A model generated the notes under the pieces. It had not been told where the DNA came from. It ran no database searches and saw only the letters and a list, made by a program, of their open reading frames with translations. From positions 1-9,297 of the forward strand of contig CAZMTB010000092.1 in assembly GCA_964569095.1 (NCBI GenBank): 9,297 nucleotides of DNA, read 5' to 3'. Made by a program: the position numbers and the translations under genes. Position 1 is the stretch's first letter; each line of letters opens with the position of its first letter. Shown here one piece after another: positions 1 through 5,926 of this stretch. This DNA is from JALWSI01 sp964569095 [NCBI: uncultured Aquificales bacterium]. Lineage in GTDB: Bacteria; Thermosulfidibacterota; Thermosulfidibacteria; Thermosulfidibacterales.

Positions 1-531
1 GGGGGAGGGCTGGTGGTGGTCGGTAACGATCACGTCTATGCCTCTCTCTTTGGCAAAGGCAACCTCCTCTACGCTGGAGATGCCGCAGTCCACGGTTATT
101 AGAAGGGTAACCCCTTGGGAGTCCATCTGCTCCACGATCTCCCTCGATAGACCGTAGCCCTCGGAGAGACGATGGGGAATGTGAGGTATAACCCCTTTGG
201 CGCCCTTGGGGTGGTGTGAAGAGAGGAAGTGGGTCAAGATGGCGGTGGAGGTGATTCCGTCCACGTCGTAGTCGCCGCATATTCCTATCGTTTCCCCCTC
301 TTTCAGTGCGAGGGTTATTCTTTCGACCGCCGTATCCATCTGGGGGAAGAGCAGGGGAGAACCCCAACTCTCTCTGCCCACCTGCAAGAACTCTCTAACC
401 TCATCCTCGTCGACCATCCCCCTGTTCACCAGAACGGAGGCCACGGGTCTCGACAGGTTCAACCCCCTGGCCAGTTTATCCACCTTGGCGGTGTCGGCCT
501 CTTTTAAAATCCACCTGCTGAACTTCTCCAT
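1..531 (-). CDS. recJ: Single-stranded-DNA-specific exonuclease RecJ, N-terminal part (cut by the left edge)
   Basis: RecJ degrades single-stranded DNA 5'->3' in recombination and mismatch or base-excision repair, using a two-metal DHH phosphoesterase core. The 177 residues present hold the first DHH motifs: GDYDVDG at 86-92, VDCGIS at 147-152 and the name motif TDHH at 170-173. These aspartates and histidines are metal ligands in the family. Complete RecJ proteins run to about 550-800 residues, so roughly a quarter to a third is visible and the rest lies beyond the edge, in frame. The ATG at 529-531 was chosen because AGGAG lies 7 nt upstream and the protein starts at the usual distance from the first motif. 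The start lies 28 bp inside the preceding methyltransferase gene, which implies cotranscription and probably coupled translation. The family call is secure; nothing can be said about the C-terminal domains. Confidence 0.96.
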   Translation of the reverse strand, partial: MEKFSRWILKEADTAKVDKLARGLNLSRPVASVLVNRGMVDEDEVREFLQVGRESWGSPLLFPQMDTAVERITLALKEGETIGICGDYDVDGITSTAILTHFLSSHHPKGAKGVIPHIPHRLSEGYGLSREIVEQMDSQGVTLLITVDCGISSVEEVAFAKERGIDVIVTDHHQPSP

Positions 532-1289
532 CTGTAGGCTCCTATCAGTTCGGTTACCTCTTCGTGGTAACGATGAGGCCTCTTGTAGACCACCAGGGGA
601 GGCAGAACCCGCGTCTCTCCCTTCTTTCCACCTTTGACCCCCTCCACAAAGACCAGCTTGGCATCCTGGTCCACCATGGAGTGGATAAACCTCACCACCT
701 TGGGCTCTATGCCCCTCTCTCTCATCTCGCTCAGCAGATCCACCGTTCTCAGCGCGTCGAAGATCATGCCCAGCCTTCCCTTGAACTTCAAGGCGTAGAA
801 GGCATTCTCGATCAGGTTGCCAAGGTCTCCGTGTATCTCGTGTCTGGCGATGGCCTTCTCAGCGTTGGGGTTGGTGCGTCCCGAGTCTGCACGGTAGTAG
901 GGTGGATTTGTTATTGCGTAGTCAAAGCTGTCTCCCTCCACGAGTTGGGAGAGATCCGTGAAGGAGCCCTCCACCACCCTTATGTTCTCCGACAGCCCAT
1001 TCATCTGGGCGTTTCTGCTGGCCCTTCTGGCGAGGGCACGCTGTATCTCGATGGCGCATATTCTCACCTTGGGAAACCGCCTTGCCAGGATAAGGGATAG
1101 CACCCCGCAGCCTGTGCCCATGTCGAGCACCAGACCCCTTTGGGGAGGGGAGGCAAGGGCGGCAAGCAGAAGGGAGTCTATCCCGAAACGGTAACCGTCC
1201 TTGCTCTGGATCACCCAGAGGTTCCAGTGGCGCAGCTCGTCTAAGGTCTCACCGGGATAGAGCAGTCCTGCAGGCCTTCTCTCCGTCAT
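504..1289 (-). CDS. TrmN6/YfiC-like tRNA N6-adenine methyltransferase
   Basis: This is a class I SAM-dependent methyltransferase of the YfiC/YabB group. E. coli YfiC makes N6-methyladenosine at A37 of tRNA1(Val), and the same role is inferred here. Visible motifs in the 261 residues are the N-terminal signature GYRFGIDSLLLA at 32-43, the SAM-binding motif I DMGTGCGV at 56-63, an acidic residue ending motif II (E81), and the N6-adenine catalytic motif NPPYY at 128-132. The length is normal for the family. The ATG at 1287-1289 has GGAGAGG 7 nt upstream. The gene starts 41 bp inside the end of the phosphohexomutase gene and its own end overlaps recJ, so the three form a tightly packed leftward operon. 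The tRNA target is inferred from family membership; another structured RNA is possible. No key motif is missing. Confidence 0.9.
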   Translation of the reverse strand: MTERRPAGLLYPGETLDELRHWNLWVIQSKDGYRFGIDSLLLAALASPPQRGLVLDMGTGCGVLSLILARRFPKVRICAIEIQRALARRASRNAQMNGLSENIRVVEGSFTDLSQLVEGDSFDYAITNPPYYRADSGRTNPNAEKAIARHEIHGDLGNLIENAFYALKFKGRLGMIFDALRTVDLLSEMRERGIEPKVVRFIHSMVDQDAKLVFVEGVKGGKKGETRVLPPLVVYKRPHRYHEEVTELIGAYRWRSSAGGF

Positions 1290-2712
1290 CCAGTATCCTC
1301 TCCAGCTCCCTCTCCCTGGGGGCTTCCGCGTAGAGCCTCAAGAGGGGCTCGGTTCCCGATGCCCTCACCAGCAACCACGCCCCACCTTGAAGTATCAGTT
1401 TAATACCGTCCCTCTTTCTTACCTCCATCACCTTGAGACCACCAACGCTGCTAGGCGGAGAGCTCTCAAGGCTTCTAACCACCTCCCTGCCCCTCTCAAC
1501 GGCCATTGGCACGTCCACGCGCCTGTAAAGGTACCTTCCATAGCTCCTCTCTAAGCGTTTCACGGCCTCCTTCAGCGTTATGCCCCAAGTGCCGAGCATC
1601 TCAAGTACCACGAGTCCCGCCAAGATACCGTCTCGCTCGGGCATGTGAAAGCCAAAGGCCACACCTCCGCTCTCTTCTCCCCCGATGAGGGTGGGCTTCT
1701 CCAGCATCCTGGGGGCTATGTACTTGAAACCTATGCCCGTCTCCACGCACTCCATCCCCATCTCCTGGCACAGGTGCTCCACCAGCATCGTTGTGGAGAA
1801 GCTCTTCACCACCTGGCCCTTCATCCCCTTTTCCTTTGCGAGGTAGAGAAGGAGAAGGGAGAGCACCTGGTGGGGAGATACCCATCTCCCCTCCTCGTCC
1901 ACGGTTCCAAGCCTGTCCCCGTCTCCATCCTGGGCAATGCCCAGAGAGGGCGGAGACTTCAAAACCTCTTCCATTAACTGGCTCAGGTTCCGGGGTATGG
2001 GTTCCGGGTCCAGCCCCCCAAAGGAGGGATCGATGCAGCGGTGTATGCTCCTAACGCCCAGGTTGGAGTGATCCTTCAAGAGGCACTCGAAGCCTTCCTG
2101 CACGGCCCCATAGAGGGGATCGGAGACCACCAACGAGACCGCCTCATCTACTCTCTCCCACTCAACTAGGGTCGCCAGTTTTTGCAGGTATGGGGTCTTT
2201 GCGTCAACCTCTTCAATTAAGTCCGTCTTCCTCTCCCTTGCCACGTAGAGAGGCGCAGAGTTGGCCCTCTCTTCTACCGCTGCAGTCAGTTCATCAGGGG
2301 CAGAGACACCGTCTCTGGTCTTTATCTTGAAGCCGTTGAAGCGGGGAGGATTGTGGCTTGCAGTGATCATGATTCCCCAGTCAGAACGGTTTCTCACCAC
2401 ATCCCAAGAGAGGGCGGGGGTGGTTACGGGGGAGCTCGATAGTCGAACCTCGATCCCGTTTGCAGCCATCACCTCTGCCACGGTTCTTGCAAATCGCCCA
2501 GACAAGAACCTCGTGTCGTAACCCACGGAGACCCTGACCCTGCCGTTGCCCTTCTCCAGAAAGACCTCTGCTGCTGCCTGGGCCACGAGGGAGAGGTTCT
2601 CAAAGGTGAAGTCGTCGGCTATAACACCCCTCCAACCGTCTGTACCAAAACGAAACCTCTTCTCCAACTTAGCCTTCCTCTCTTCTGAGCGGGTCTGAAG
2701 CGCAGGCATCAC
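1249..2712 (-). CDS. Alpha-D-phosphohexomutase (phosphoglucomutase/phosphomannomutase family)
   Basis: The enzyme interconverts hexose 1- and 6-phosphates through a phosphoserine, feeding sugar nucleotides for cell wall, LPS or glycogen. All four domain motifs of the family are present in 487 residues: FGTDGWRG at 22-29, the catalytic serine S119 in TASHNPP, the metal loop DGDGDR at 262-267, the sugar-specificity loop GGEESGG at 344-350, and the phosphate-binding RASGTEP at 450-456. The EESGG loop favours a glucose/mannose mutase over GlmM, which usually has a GEQSGH-type loop, so no symbol is given. The start is either GTG at 2710-2712 or ATG at 2707-2709, and no strong ribosome site precedes them. 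A short upstream ORF ends as GTGATG, so its stop overlaps both candidate starts. A promoter-like pair lies about 45-70 bp upstream. First gene, or second if the small ORF is real, of the leftward operon. Confidence 0.93.
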   Translation of the reverse strand: MMPALQTRSEERKAKLEKRFRFGTDGWRGVIADDFTFENLSLVAQAAAEVFLEKGNGRVRVSVGYDTRFLSGRFARTVAEVMAANGIEVRLSSSPVTTPALSWDVVRNRSDWGIMITASHNPPRFNGFKIKTRDGVSAPDELTAAVEERANSAPLYVARERKTDLIEEVDAKTPYLQKLATLVEWERVDEAVSLVVSDPLYGAVQEGFECLLKDHSNLGVRSIHRCIDPSFGGLDPEPIPRNLSQLMEEVLKSPPSLGIAQDGDGDRLGTVDEEGRWVSPHQVLSLLLLYLAKEKGMKGQVVKSFSTTMLVEHLCQEMGMECVETGIGFKYIAPRMLEKPTLIGGEESGGVAFGFHMPERDGILAGLVVLEMLGTWGITLKEAVKRLERSYGRYLYRRVDVPMAVERGREVVRSLESSPPSSVGGLKVMEVRKRDGIKLILQGGAWLLVRASGTEPLLRLYAEAPRERELERILDDGEKACRTALSR

Positions 2713-2861
2713 CCCATCCGGGCGAGATAGCGGCTGTCTCTCATCCTGCTGGTGTTATAGCCCGGAGCCGGTGATCTTTGCAAGGCGGAAGCCTTTACCA
2801 CGTTGTGGGGAAAAAGGTTCCTAACCAGATTCGTGGGGGGAAGGGTGGCGACCCCGTTCAT
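2709..2861 (-). CDS. Possible small ORF (50 codons) upstream of the phosphohexomutase gene, unrecognised
   Basis: An ATG-initiated open frame of 50 codons fills most of the minus strand of the divergent region. It would encode a basic, proline- and arginine-containing peptide beginning MNGVATLPP and ending DSRYLARMG. Its TGA at 2709-2711 overlaps both possible starts of the phosphohexomutase (GTGATG), the geometry of translational coupling. Third codon positions are mostly G or C, as in the real genes nearby. Against it: there is no good Shine-Dalgarno sequence before the ATG, no homology that I recognise, and the best leftward promoter lies inside the frame. It may be a chance open frame in GC-rich DNA. 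Confidence 0.2.
   Translation of the reverse strand: MNGVATLPPTNLVRNLFPHNVVKASALQRSPAPGYNTSRMRDSRYLARMG
2754..2783 (-). promoter_or_regulatory. Putative sigma-70-type promoter for the leftward phosphohexomutase-methyltransferase-recJ operon
   Basis: Read on the minus strand, TTGCAA (2783-2778, 4 of 6 to the -35 consensus) is followed after 18 bp by TATAAC (2759-2754, 5 of 6 to the -10 consensus). Transcription would start near 2747, giving a leader of about 35 nt before the GTG/ATG start at 2712/2709. The position fits the first strong gene of the operon. If it is the true promoter, the 50-codon ORF would not be translated from this transcript. Confidence 0.4.
2782..2795. promoter_or_regulatory. 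Perfect 5-bp palindrome (AAGGC-GGAA-GCCTT) between divergent promoters
   Basis: Arms AAGGC (2782-2786) and GCCTT (2791-2795) flank a GGAA centre. The site abuts the -35 hexamer of the leftward promoter and lies about 110 bp upstream of the predicted sigma-54 start. That is a normal distance for an enhancer-binding activator. As RNA it would be a small GNRA-loop hairpin. A regulatory role is inference from position; five-base arms can occur by chance. Confidence 0.25.
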
Positions 2862-2876
2862 GGGAATCGAGCAGCC

Positions 2877-2893
2877 TTGGAACGCTTGTTGCT
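2877..2893 (+). promoter_or_regulatory. Sigma-54 (RpoN) -24/-12 promoter upstream of flgB
   Basis: TTGGAACG (2877-2884), a 4-bp spacer and TTGCT (2889-2893) match the RpoN consensus YTGGCACG-N4-TTGCW at 12 of 13 positions. The invariant GG (2879-2880) and GC (2891-2892) are separated by exactly 10 bp, as the family requires. The start of transcription would fall near A2904, about 35 nt ahead of the flgB GTG, with AGGAGGT between. Sigma-54 control of rod and hook genes is established in several motile bacteria, which supports the reading. It would need an AAA+ activator and rpoN elsewhere in the genome. Confidence 0.65.
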
Positions 2894-2938
2894 AACTATC
2901 CAAAATGGAGAACCAGCAGGCAGGAGGTAAGATAAAGG

Positions 2939-3361
2939 GTGTTTAACCGTGTGTTCGAAGCCACTGGACTGGAGGCCCTCTCCAAGGCCATGCACCTGAG
3001 GGAGAAGGCCCACGAGTACATCGCCGCCAACATCGCCAACGTGGATACCCCTGGATACAAGGCGAGACACCTGGACTTCGAAAGGGAACTCCAAGAGGCC
3101 CTTGGGGAGTCTAAGGAGTACCACGTGAAGCTGGTTCGCACCAACCCCAGGCATATCCCCCAGAGGGAATCCGGACTCGAGGGGGTGGAGGGGAGGGTGC
3201 TGGTGGACGAGGCCCCACTGAGAAACGACGGAAACTCCGTTGACATAGACAAGGAGATGGCAATGCTGGCAGAGAACCAGCTACTTCACGACACCTACGC
3301 CCAGGGGATCTCTTCCACCCTGGCAATGCTCAAGTACGCCATAAGCGAGGGTAGGAGGTAA
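2939..3361 (+). CDS. flgB: Flagellar basal-body proximal rod protein FlgB
   Basis: FlgB is one of the rod subunits that join the MS ring to the distal rod; it is exported by the flagellar type III apparatus and acts in the periplasm. The 140-residue product has the normal length. It carries the rod/hook N-terminal signature AANIANVDTPGYKAR at 29-43 and a C-terminal helix rich in small and charged residues (MAMLAENQLLHDTYAQGISS) that pairs with the N-terminal helix in this family. The start is GTG at 2939, supported by AGGAGGT at 2922-2928 and by the length of the N-terminal helix before the signature. flgC follows after a 3-nt gap, and the flgC ribosome site lies within the last codons of flgB. 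A sigma-54 promoter lies just upstream, so expression is probably tied to the flagellar assembly hierarchy. Confidence 0.96.
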   Translation: MFNRVFEATGLEALSKAMHLREKAHEYIAANIANVDTPGYKARHLDFERELQEALGESKEYHVKLVRTNPRHIPQRESGLEGVEGRVLVDEAPLRNDGNSVDIDKEMAMLAENQLLHDTYAQGISSTLAMLKYAISEGRR

Positions 3362-3364
3362 GCG

Positions 3365-3829
3365 ATGGATAGCTTCTTCACCTCTCTTGGAATCGGTGCA
3401 ACGGGCATGAAGGCCCAGCGCATGCGCATGGACATCATTGCCGCGAACATCGCCAATGCCCACACCACCCGCACCCCTGAGGGCGGGCCTTACAGGCGGA
3501 AGGACCTGGTGTTTGCAGCCTTGCCCTACGAAGAGGGGGGGCAACCAAAGTCCTTTTTCGATATGCTGATACGGGCGGGTGAGGAAGTGAGGGATCCCCA
3601 GGGCGTTTACGTGGCCACCGTGGTGGAAGACAAGGGTGAGCCTCGAATGGTCTACGATCCAGACCATCCAGACGCCAACGCAGAGGGATACGTGGCTTAT
3701 CCAAACATAGATGTTGTCAAAGAGATGGTGAACCTGTTATCTGCATCCAGGTCATACGAGGCCAACGTTACGGTGATGAACGCTGCAAAGAGCATGGCCT
3801 TGAAGACCTTGGACATTGGAAGGGTGTAA
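3365..3829 (+). CDS. flgC: Flagellar basal-body rod protein FlgC
   Basis: FlgC is a proximal rod subunit built on the same helix pair as FlgB. The 154-residue protein begins MDSFFTSLGIGATGMKAQR and has the rod signature AANIANAHTTRTPEGGPYRR at 26-45, with the GGPYRRK extension that separates FlgC from FlgB. The C-terminal half has the expected GYVAYPNIDVVKEMVNLL segment and the SYEANV motif that precedes the last helix. The ATG at 3365 has AGGAGGT about 5 nt upstream, overlapping the flgB stop. fliE follows 17 nt downstream. Gene order and motifs are typical and no anomaly is seen. Confidence 0.97.
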   Translation: MDSFFTSLGIGATGMKAQRMRMDIIAANIANAHTTRTPEGGPYRRKDLVFAALPYEEGGQPKSFFDMLIRAGEEVRDPQGVYVATVVEDKGEPRMVYDPDHPDANAEGYVAYPNIDVVKEMVNLLSASRSYEANVTVMNAAKSMALKTLDIGRV

Positions 3830-3846
3830 CCTTTTAGGGAGGCGCC

Positions 3847-4164
3847 ATGAGCACTCTGGAGCAGTTGCAGGGAAACATAATAAGGGGGCCAGAAGAGAGT
3901 TCCTCTTCCCAGCAGAAGGGATCCGTCTCCAAGGGCGAGAAGAGCTCTTCCTTCAAAGAGATGCTGAAGGAGAGCATAGAAGAGGTGAACAAGCTTCAGC
4001 TCGAGGCACAACAGACCATGGAGGACTTGGCATCTGGCAAAGAGAAGGACATACAGCACGCCATGATGACCCTCCAGAAAGCGGATCTCTCCCTGCGGAC
4101 CATGATGGAGGTGCGCAACAAGCTGGTGGAGGCGTACCAGGAGATCATGAGGATGCAGGTGTAA
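3847..4164 (+). CDS. fliE: Flagellar hook-basal body complex protein FliE
   Basis: FliE connects the MS ring (FliF) to the rod and is the first substrate secreted by the flagellar export gate. The 105-residue product has a serine-rich, low-complexity N-terminal third (about 15-35). The conserved alpha-helical FliE core follows, with SFKEMLKESIEEVNKLQ at about 35-51 and the C-terminal signature DLSLRTMMEVRNKLVEAYQE at about 80-99. AGGGAGG at 3836-3842 sits 4 nt before the ATG. In many bacteria fliF follows fliE directly; here nadC does, so the rest of the basal-body cluster must lie elsewhere. Short length and helical content fit the family well. Confidence 0.95.
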   Translation: MSTLEQLQGNIIRGPEESSSSQQKGSVSKGEKSSSFKEMLKESIEEVNKLQLEAQQTMEDLASGKEKDIQHAMMTLQKADLSLRTMMEVRNKLVEAYQEIMRMQV

Positions 4165-4174
4165 GCCACCTGCT

Positions 4175-4193
4175 GAACCCTTGAAGAGGGTTC
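4175..4193 (+). promoter_or_regulatory. Perfect 7-bp hairpin covering the nadC ribosome binding site
   Basis: GAACCCT (4175-4181) and AGGGTTC (4187-4193) pair perfectly around the five-base loop TGAAG; a T-G wobble could extend the stem into the GTG at 4194. The 3' arm contains the nadC Shine-Dalgarno (GAGGG at 4186-4190), and the stem ends at the start codon. No T-tract follows, so it is not an intrinsic terminator. The likely effect is to limit nadC translation relative to fliE, or to couple it to ribosomes ending on fliE 10 nt upstream. That effect is inferred. Confidence 0.45.
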
Positions 4194-5060
4194 GTGATGT
4201 ACCGAGTGGATAGCCCCTTTGGCCTTCCACCCCTGCTGGTGGTGAGAGAGAGGCTGCGCCTCTTTCTTGAGGAAGACGTATCCCCAGGCGATCTCGCCAC
4301 GGATTCCCTGATTCCAGAGTCCAGAGTCTGTGAGGCCGTAGTGGTGGCAAAGGAGGAGGGAATTCTCGCTGGATTACCCTTCTTCGCCGAGACCCTCGCC
4401 CTGCTCGACCCGGGATTGGAGGTGATGAACCACCTCTCCGAGGGAGACGCTATTGCCTCGGGAGCGGAGGTTATCCGGATAAGGGGCCAGGCCAAGTCCC
4501 TGCTCTCCGGAGAGCGTACCGCCCTCAACCTTCTGCAGAGACTATCGGGGGTGGCCACTGCTACCAGGCGCATGGTGAAGGCGATGGGTAGCAAGAAGGC
4601 CCTTTTGGTAGACACCAGAAAGACCACCCCCGGGCTGAGGATCTTCGAGAAGTACGCGGTGAGAGTGGGAGGGGGCATAAACCACCGTCTGGGTCTCTAC
4701 GACTGCGCCATGCTAAAAGAGAACCATCTCAGAGCCGCAGGAGGCATCGAGGCCGCCGTTTCTGCGGTTAGAAGGAGTGTACCCTTCACCTGCAGGGTAG
4801 AGGTAGAGACAAAGAGCCTTTCGGAGCTGGAGGAGGCCCTGGCAGCGGGGGCAGAGGTGGTGATGCTCGACAACTTCTCCCTGGAGCAGTTGAGGGAGGC
4901 GGTGAAGGTGGCCAAGGGGAGGGCTATCCTTGAGGCATCGGGAGGCATAACCGAGTCAACGGTGGCCCAGGTTGCGGCAACAGGAGTGGATGTGATCTCC
5001 ACAGGTGCCATGGTACACCACGCAGTCTGGCTGGACATGAGCATGCTGATCGTGGGGTGA
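4194..5060 (+). CDS. nadC: Nicotinate-nucleotide pyrophosphorylase (quinolinate phosphoribosyltransferase) NadC
   Basis: NadC makes nicotinate mononucleotide, CO2 and pyrophosphate from quinolinate and PRPP in de novo NAD synthesis. All family landmarks are present in 288 residues: EDVSPGDLATDSL at 27-39, GERTALNLLQRLSG at 106-119, the substrate-binding VDTRKTTPGLR at 139-149, GGGINHRLGLYD at 159-170 with K175 in MLKENH, EVETK at 203-207, MLDNF at 224-228 and the barrel motif LEASGGI at 246-252. The usual HSAPALD segment near the C terminus reads HHAVWLD, a mild variation. GTG 4194 and ATG 4197 are adjacent candidate starts; ATG is 6 nt from GAGGG and may be the true one. It is the only NAD gene here, with no nadA or nadB next to it, and its placement after fliE is unusual. 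Confidence 0.96.
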   Translation: MMYRVDSPFGLPPLLVVRERLRLFLEEDVSPGDLATDSLIPESRVCEAVVVAKEEGILAGLPFFAETLALLDPGLEVMNHLSEGDAIASGAEVIRIRGQAKSLLSGERTALNLLQRLSGVATATRRMVKAMGSKKALLVDTRKTTPGLRIFEKYAVRVGGGINHRLGLYDCAMLKENHLRAAGGIEAAVSAVRRSVPFTCRVEVETKSLSELEEALAAGAEVVMLDNFSLEQLREAVKVAKGRAILEASGGITESTVAQVAATGVDVISTGAMVHHAVWLDMSMLIVG

Positions 5061-5137
5061 GGAGCAGGTCGAAAACGGCCCAAATCCTCTTGAGCGAACG
5101 GCCTATTGAGCTGCACTTCGAAGGGTGGAGGTGAGAT

Positions 5138-5926
5138 ATGGGGAGATCGCCCCTGGGAGTGATTGGAGGCAGCGGCCTATACTCCCTTTACGACTTTGAA
5201 GAGGTGAACCTCGAAACCCCCTACGGTTCCCCTTCAGGTCCCTACGTCAGGGGGGAACTGGATGGGGAAGAGGTGGTCTTCCTGGCCAGGCACGGAACGG
5301 GCCACTCCCATCCCCCCCACAAGGTGAACTACAGGGCGAACATTCACGGGTTCTACCAACTTGGGGTGAAAGAGATTCTGGCCATCAATGCCGTCGGGGG
5401 AATACGGGACGGGTTGAGGGCAGGAGACCTACTGGTGCCCCACCAGGCGGTTGATCTCACCTGGGGGAGGGAGTCCAGCTTCTACGGTTGCAGGGGAGAG
5501 CCCGTTGCGCACATAGACCTCACAAACCCCTTCTGTCTCAGGTTCAGGAGAGAGGTGCTCACCCAGGGAGCCAGGATAGGGTTGGAGCTTTTAGACGGCG
5601 GCACCTACGTTTGCACCCAGGGTCCACGGCTCGAAACCGCCGGAGAGATCGCCCTATTCAAGAGCTGGGGAATGGACGTGGTGGGCATGACCCTCTTCCC
5701 AGAGGTGGCGTTGGCCAGAGAGAGGGGTATCTGCTACGCCACGGTCACCATCGTGGCCAACCTGGCGGCAGGAATCTCCGATCAGCTGCTCACGGTGGAC
5801 GAGGTGAAAGAGGCTGCCCAGCAGGCCGAAGAGAGGGTGAAGGCTTTGGTAGGGGCGGTGGCAACGGGAAGGGAATCCTCGCGCAGATGCCAGTGCGAGT
5901 CTGCAATAGAGAAGGCCTTCTTCTGA
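5138..5926 (+). CDS. mtnP: MTAP-family purine nucleoside phosphorylase with a 6-oxopurine-type base pocket
   Basis: The enzyme cleaves purine nucleosides or methylthio-nucleosides with phosphate, giving the free base and (methylthio)ribose 1-phosphate. It has 262 residues with family motifs: phosphate-binding GVIGGSGLY at 7-15, RHGTGHSHPPHKVNYRANI at 51-69, NAVGG at 84-88, GPRLETAGEI at 162-171, and VVGMTLFPEVALARERGICY at 181-200. In adenine-specific MTAP the base pocket reads TDYD; here it is VANLAAG at 206-212 with N208. Asparagine at this position is typical of enzymes that accept hypoxanthine or guanine nucleosides, so the substrate may be inosine, guanosine or methylthioinosine. The tail has CQC at 251-253, matching the CXC disulfide motif of thermostable archaeal homologues. 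The ATG is preceded by GGAGGTGA. The family is certain; the symbol mtnP is by family only, because specificity is inferred. Confidence 0.88.
   Translation: MGRSPLGVIGGSGLYSLYDFEEVNLETPYGSPSGPYVRGELDGEEVVFLARHGTGHSHPPHKVNYRANIHGFYQLGVKEILAINAVGGIRDGLRAGDLLVPHQAVDLTWGRESSFYGCRGEPVAHIDLTNPFCLRFRREVLTQGARIGLELLDGGTYVCTQGPRLETAGEIALFKSWGMDVVGMTLFPEVALARERGICYATVTIVANLAAGISDQLLTVDEVKEAAQQAEERVKALVGAVATGRESSRRCQCESAIEKAFF

Noticed and set aside
229-507. Plus-strand open frame opposite recJ
   Set aside because: It lies antisense to a frame with clear RecJ motifs and shows no recognisable domain of its own.
1762-1780. TGGCAC followed by a GC as another sigma-54 site
   Set aside because: The GG-GC spacing is wrong and the site is inside the phosphohexomutase gene.
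2877-2906. Sigma-70 reading TTGGAA-18 bp-CAAAAT upstream of flgB
   Set aside because: Both hexamers are weak, while the same bases fit the sigma-54 consensus almost perfectly with exact spacing.
3697-4350. 217-codon minus-strand frame opposite flgC, fliE and the start of nadC
   Set aside because: It is low-complexity, unlike any family I know, and antisense to three well-supported genes.
5067-5080. Small hairpin GGTCG-AAAA-CGGCC after nadC
   Set aside because: Five pairs including one wobble and no T-tract follow; it is not a terminator and nothing else supports a role.
5488-5886. N-terminal extension of the MliC-like protein through the phosphorylase gene
   Set aside because: The frame is open but the extension is a shadow of the phosphorylase reading frame and would bury the signal peptide in the interior.
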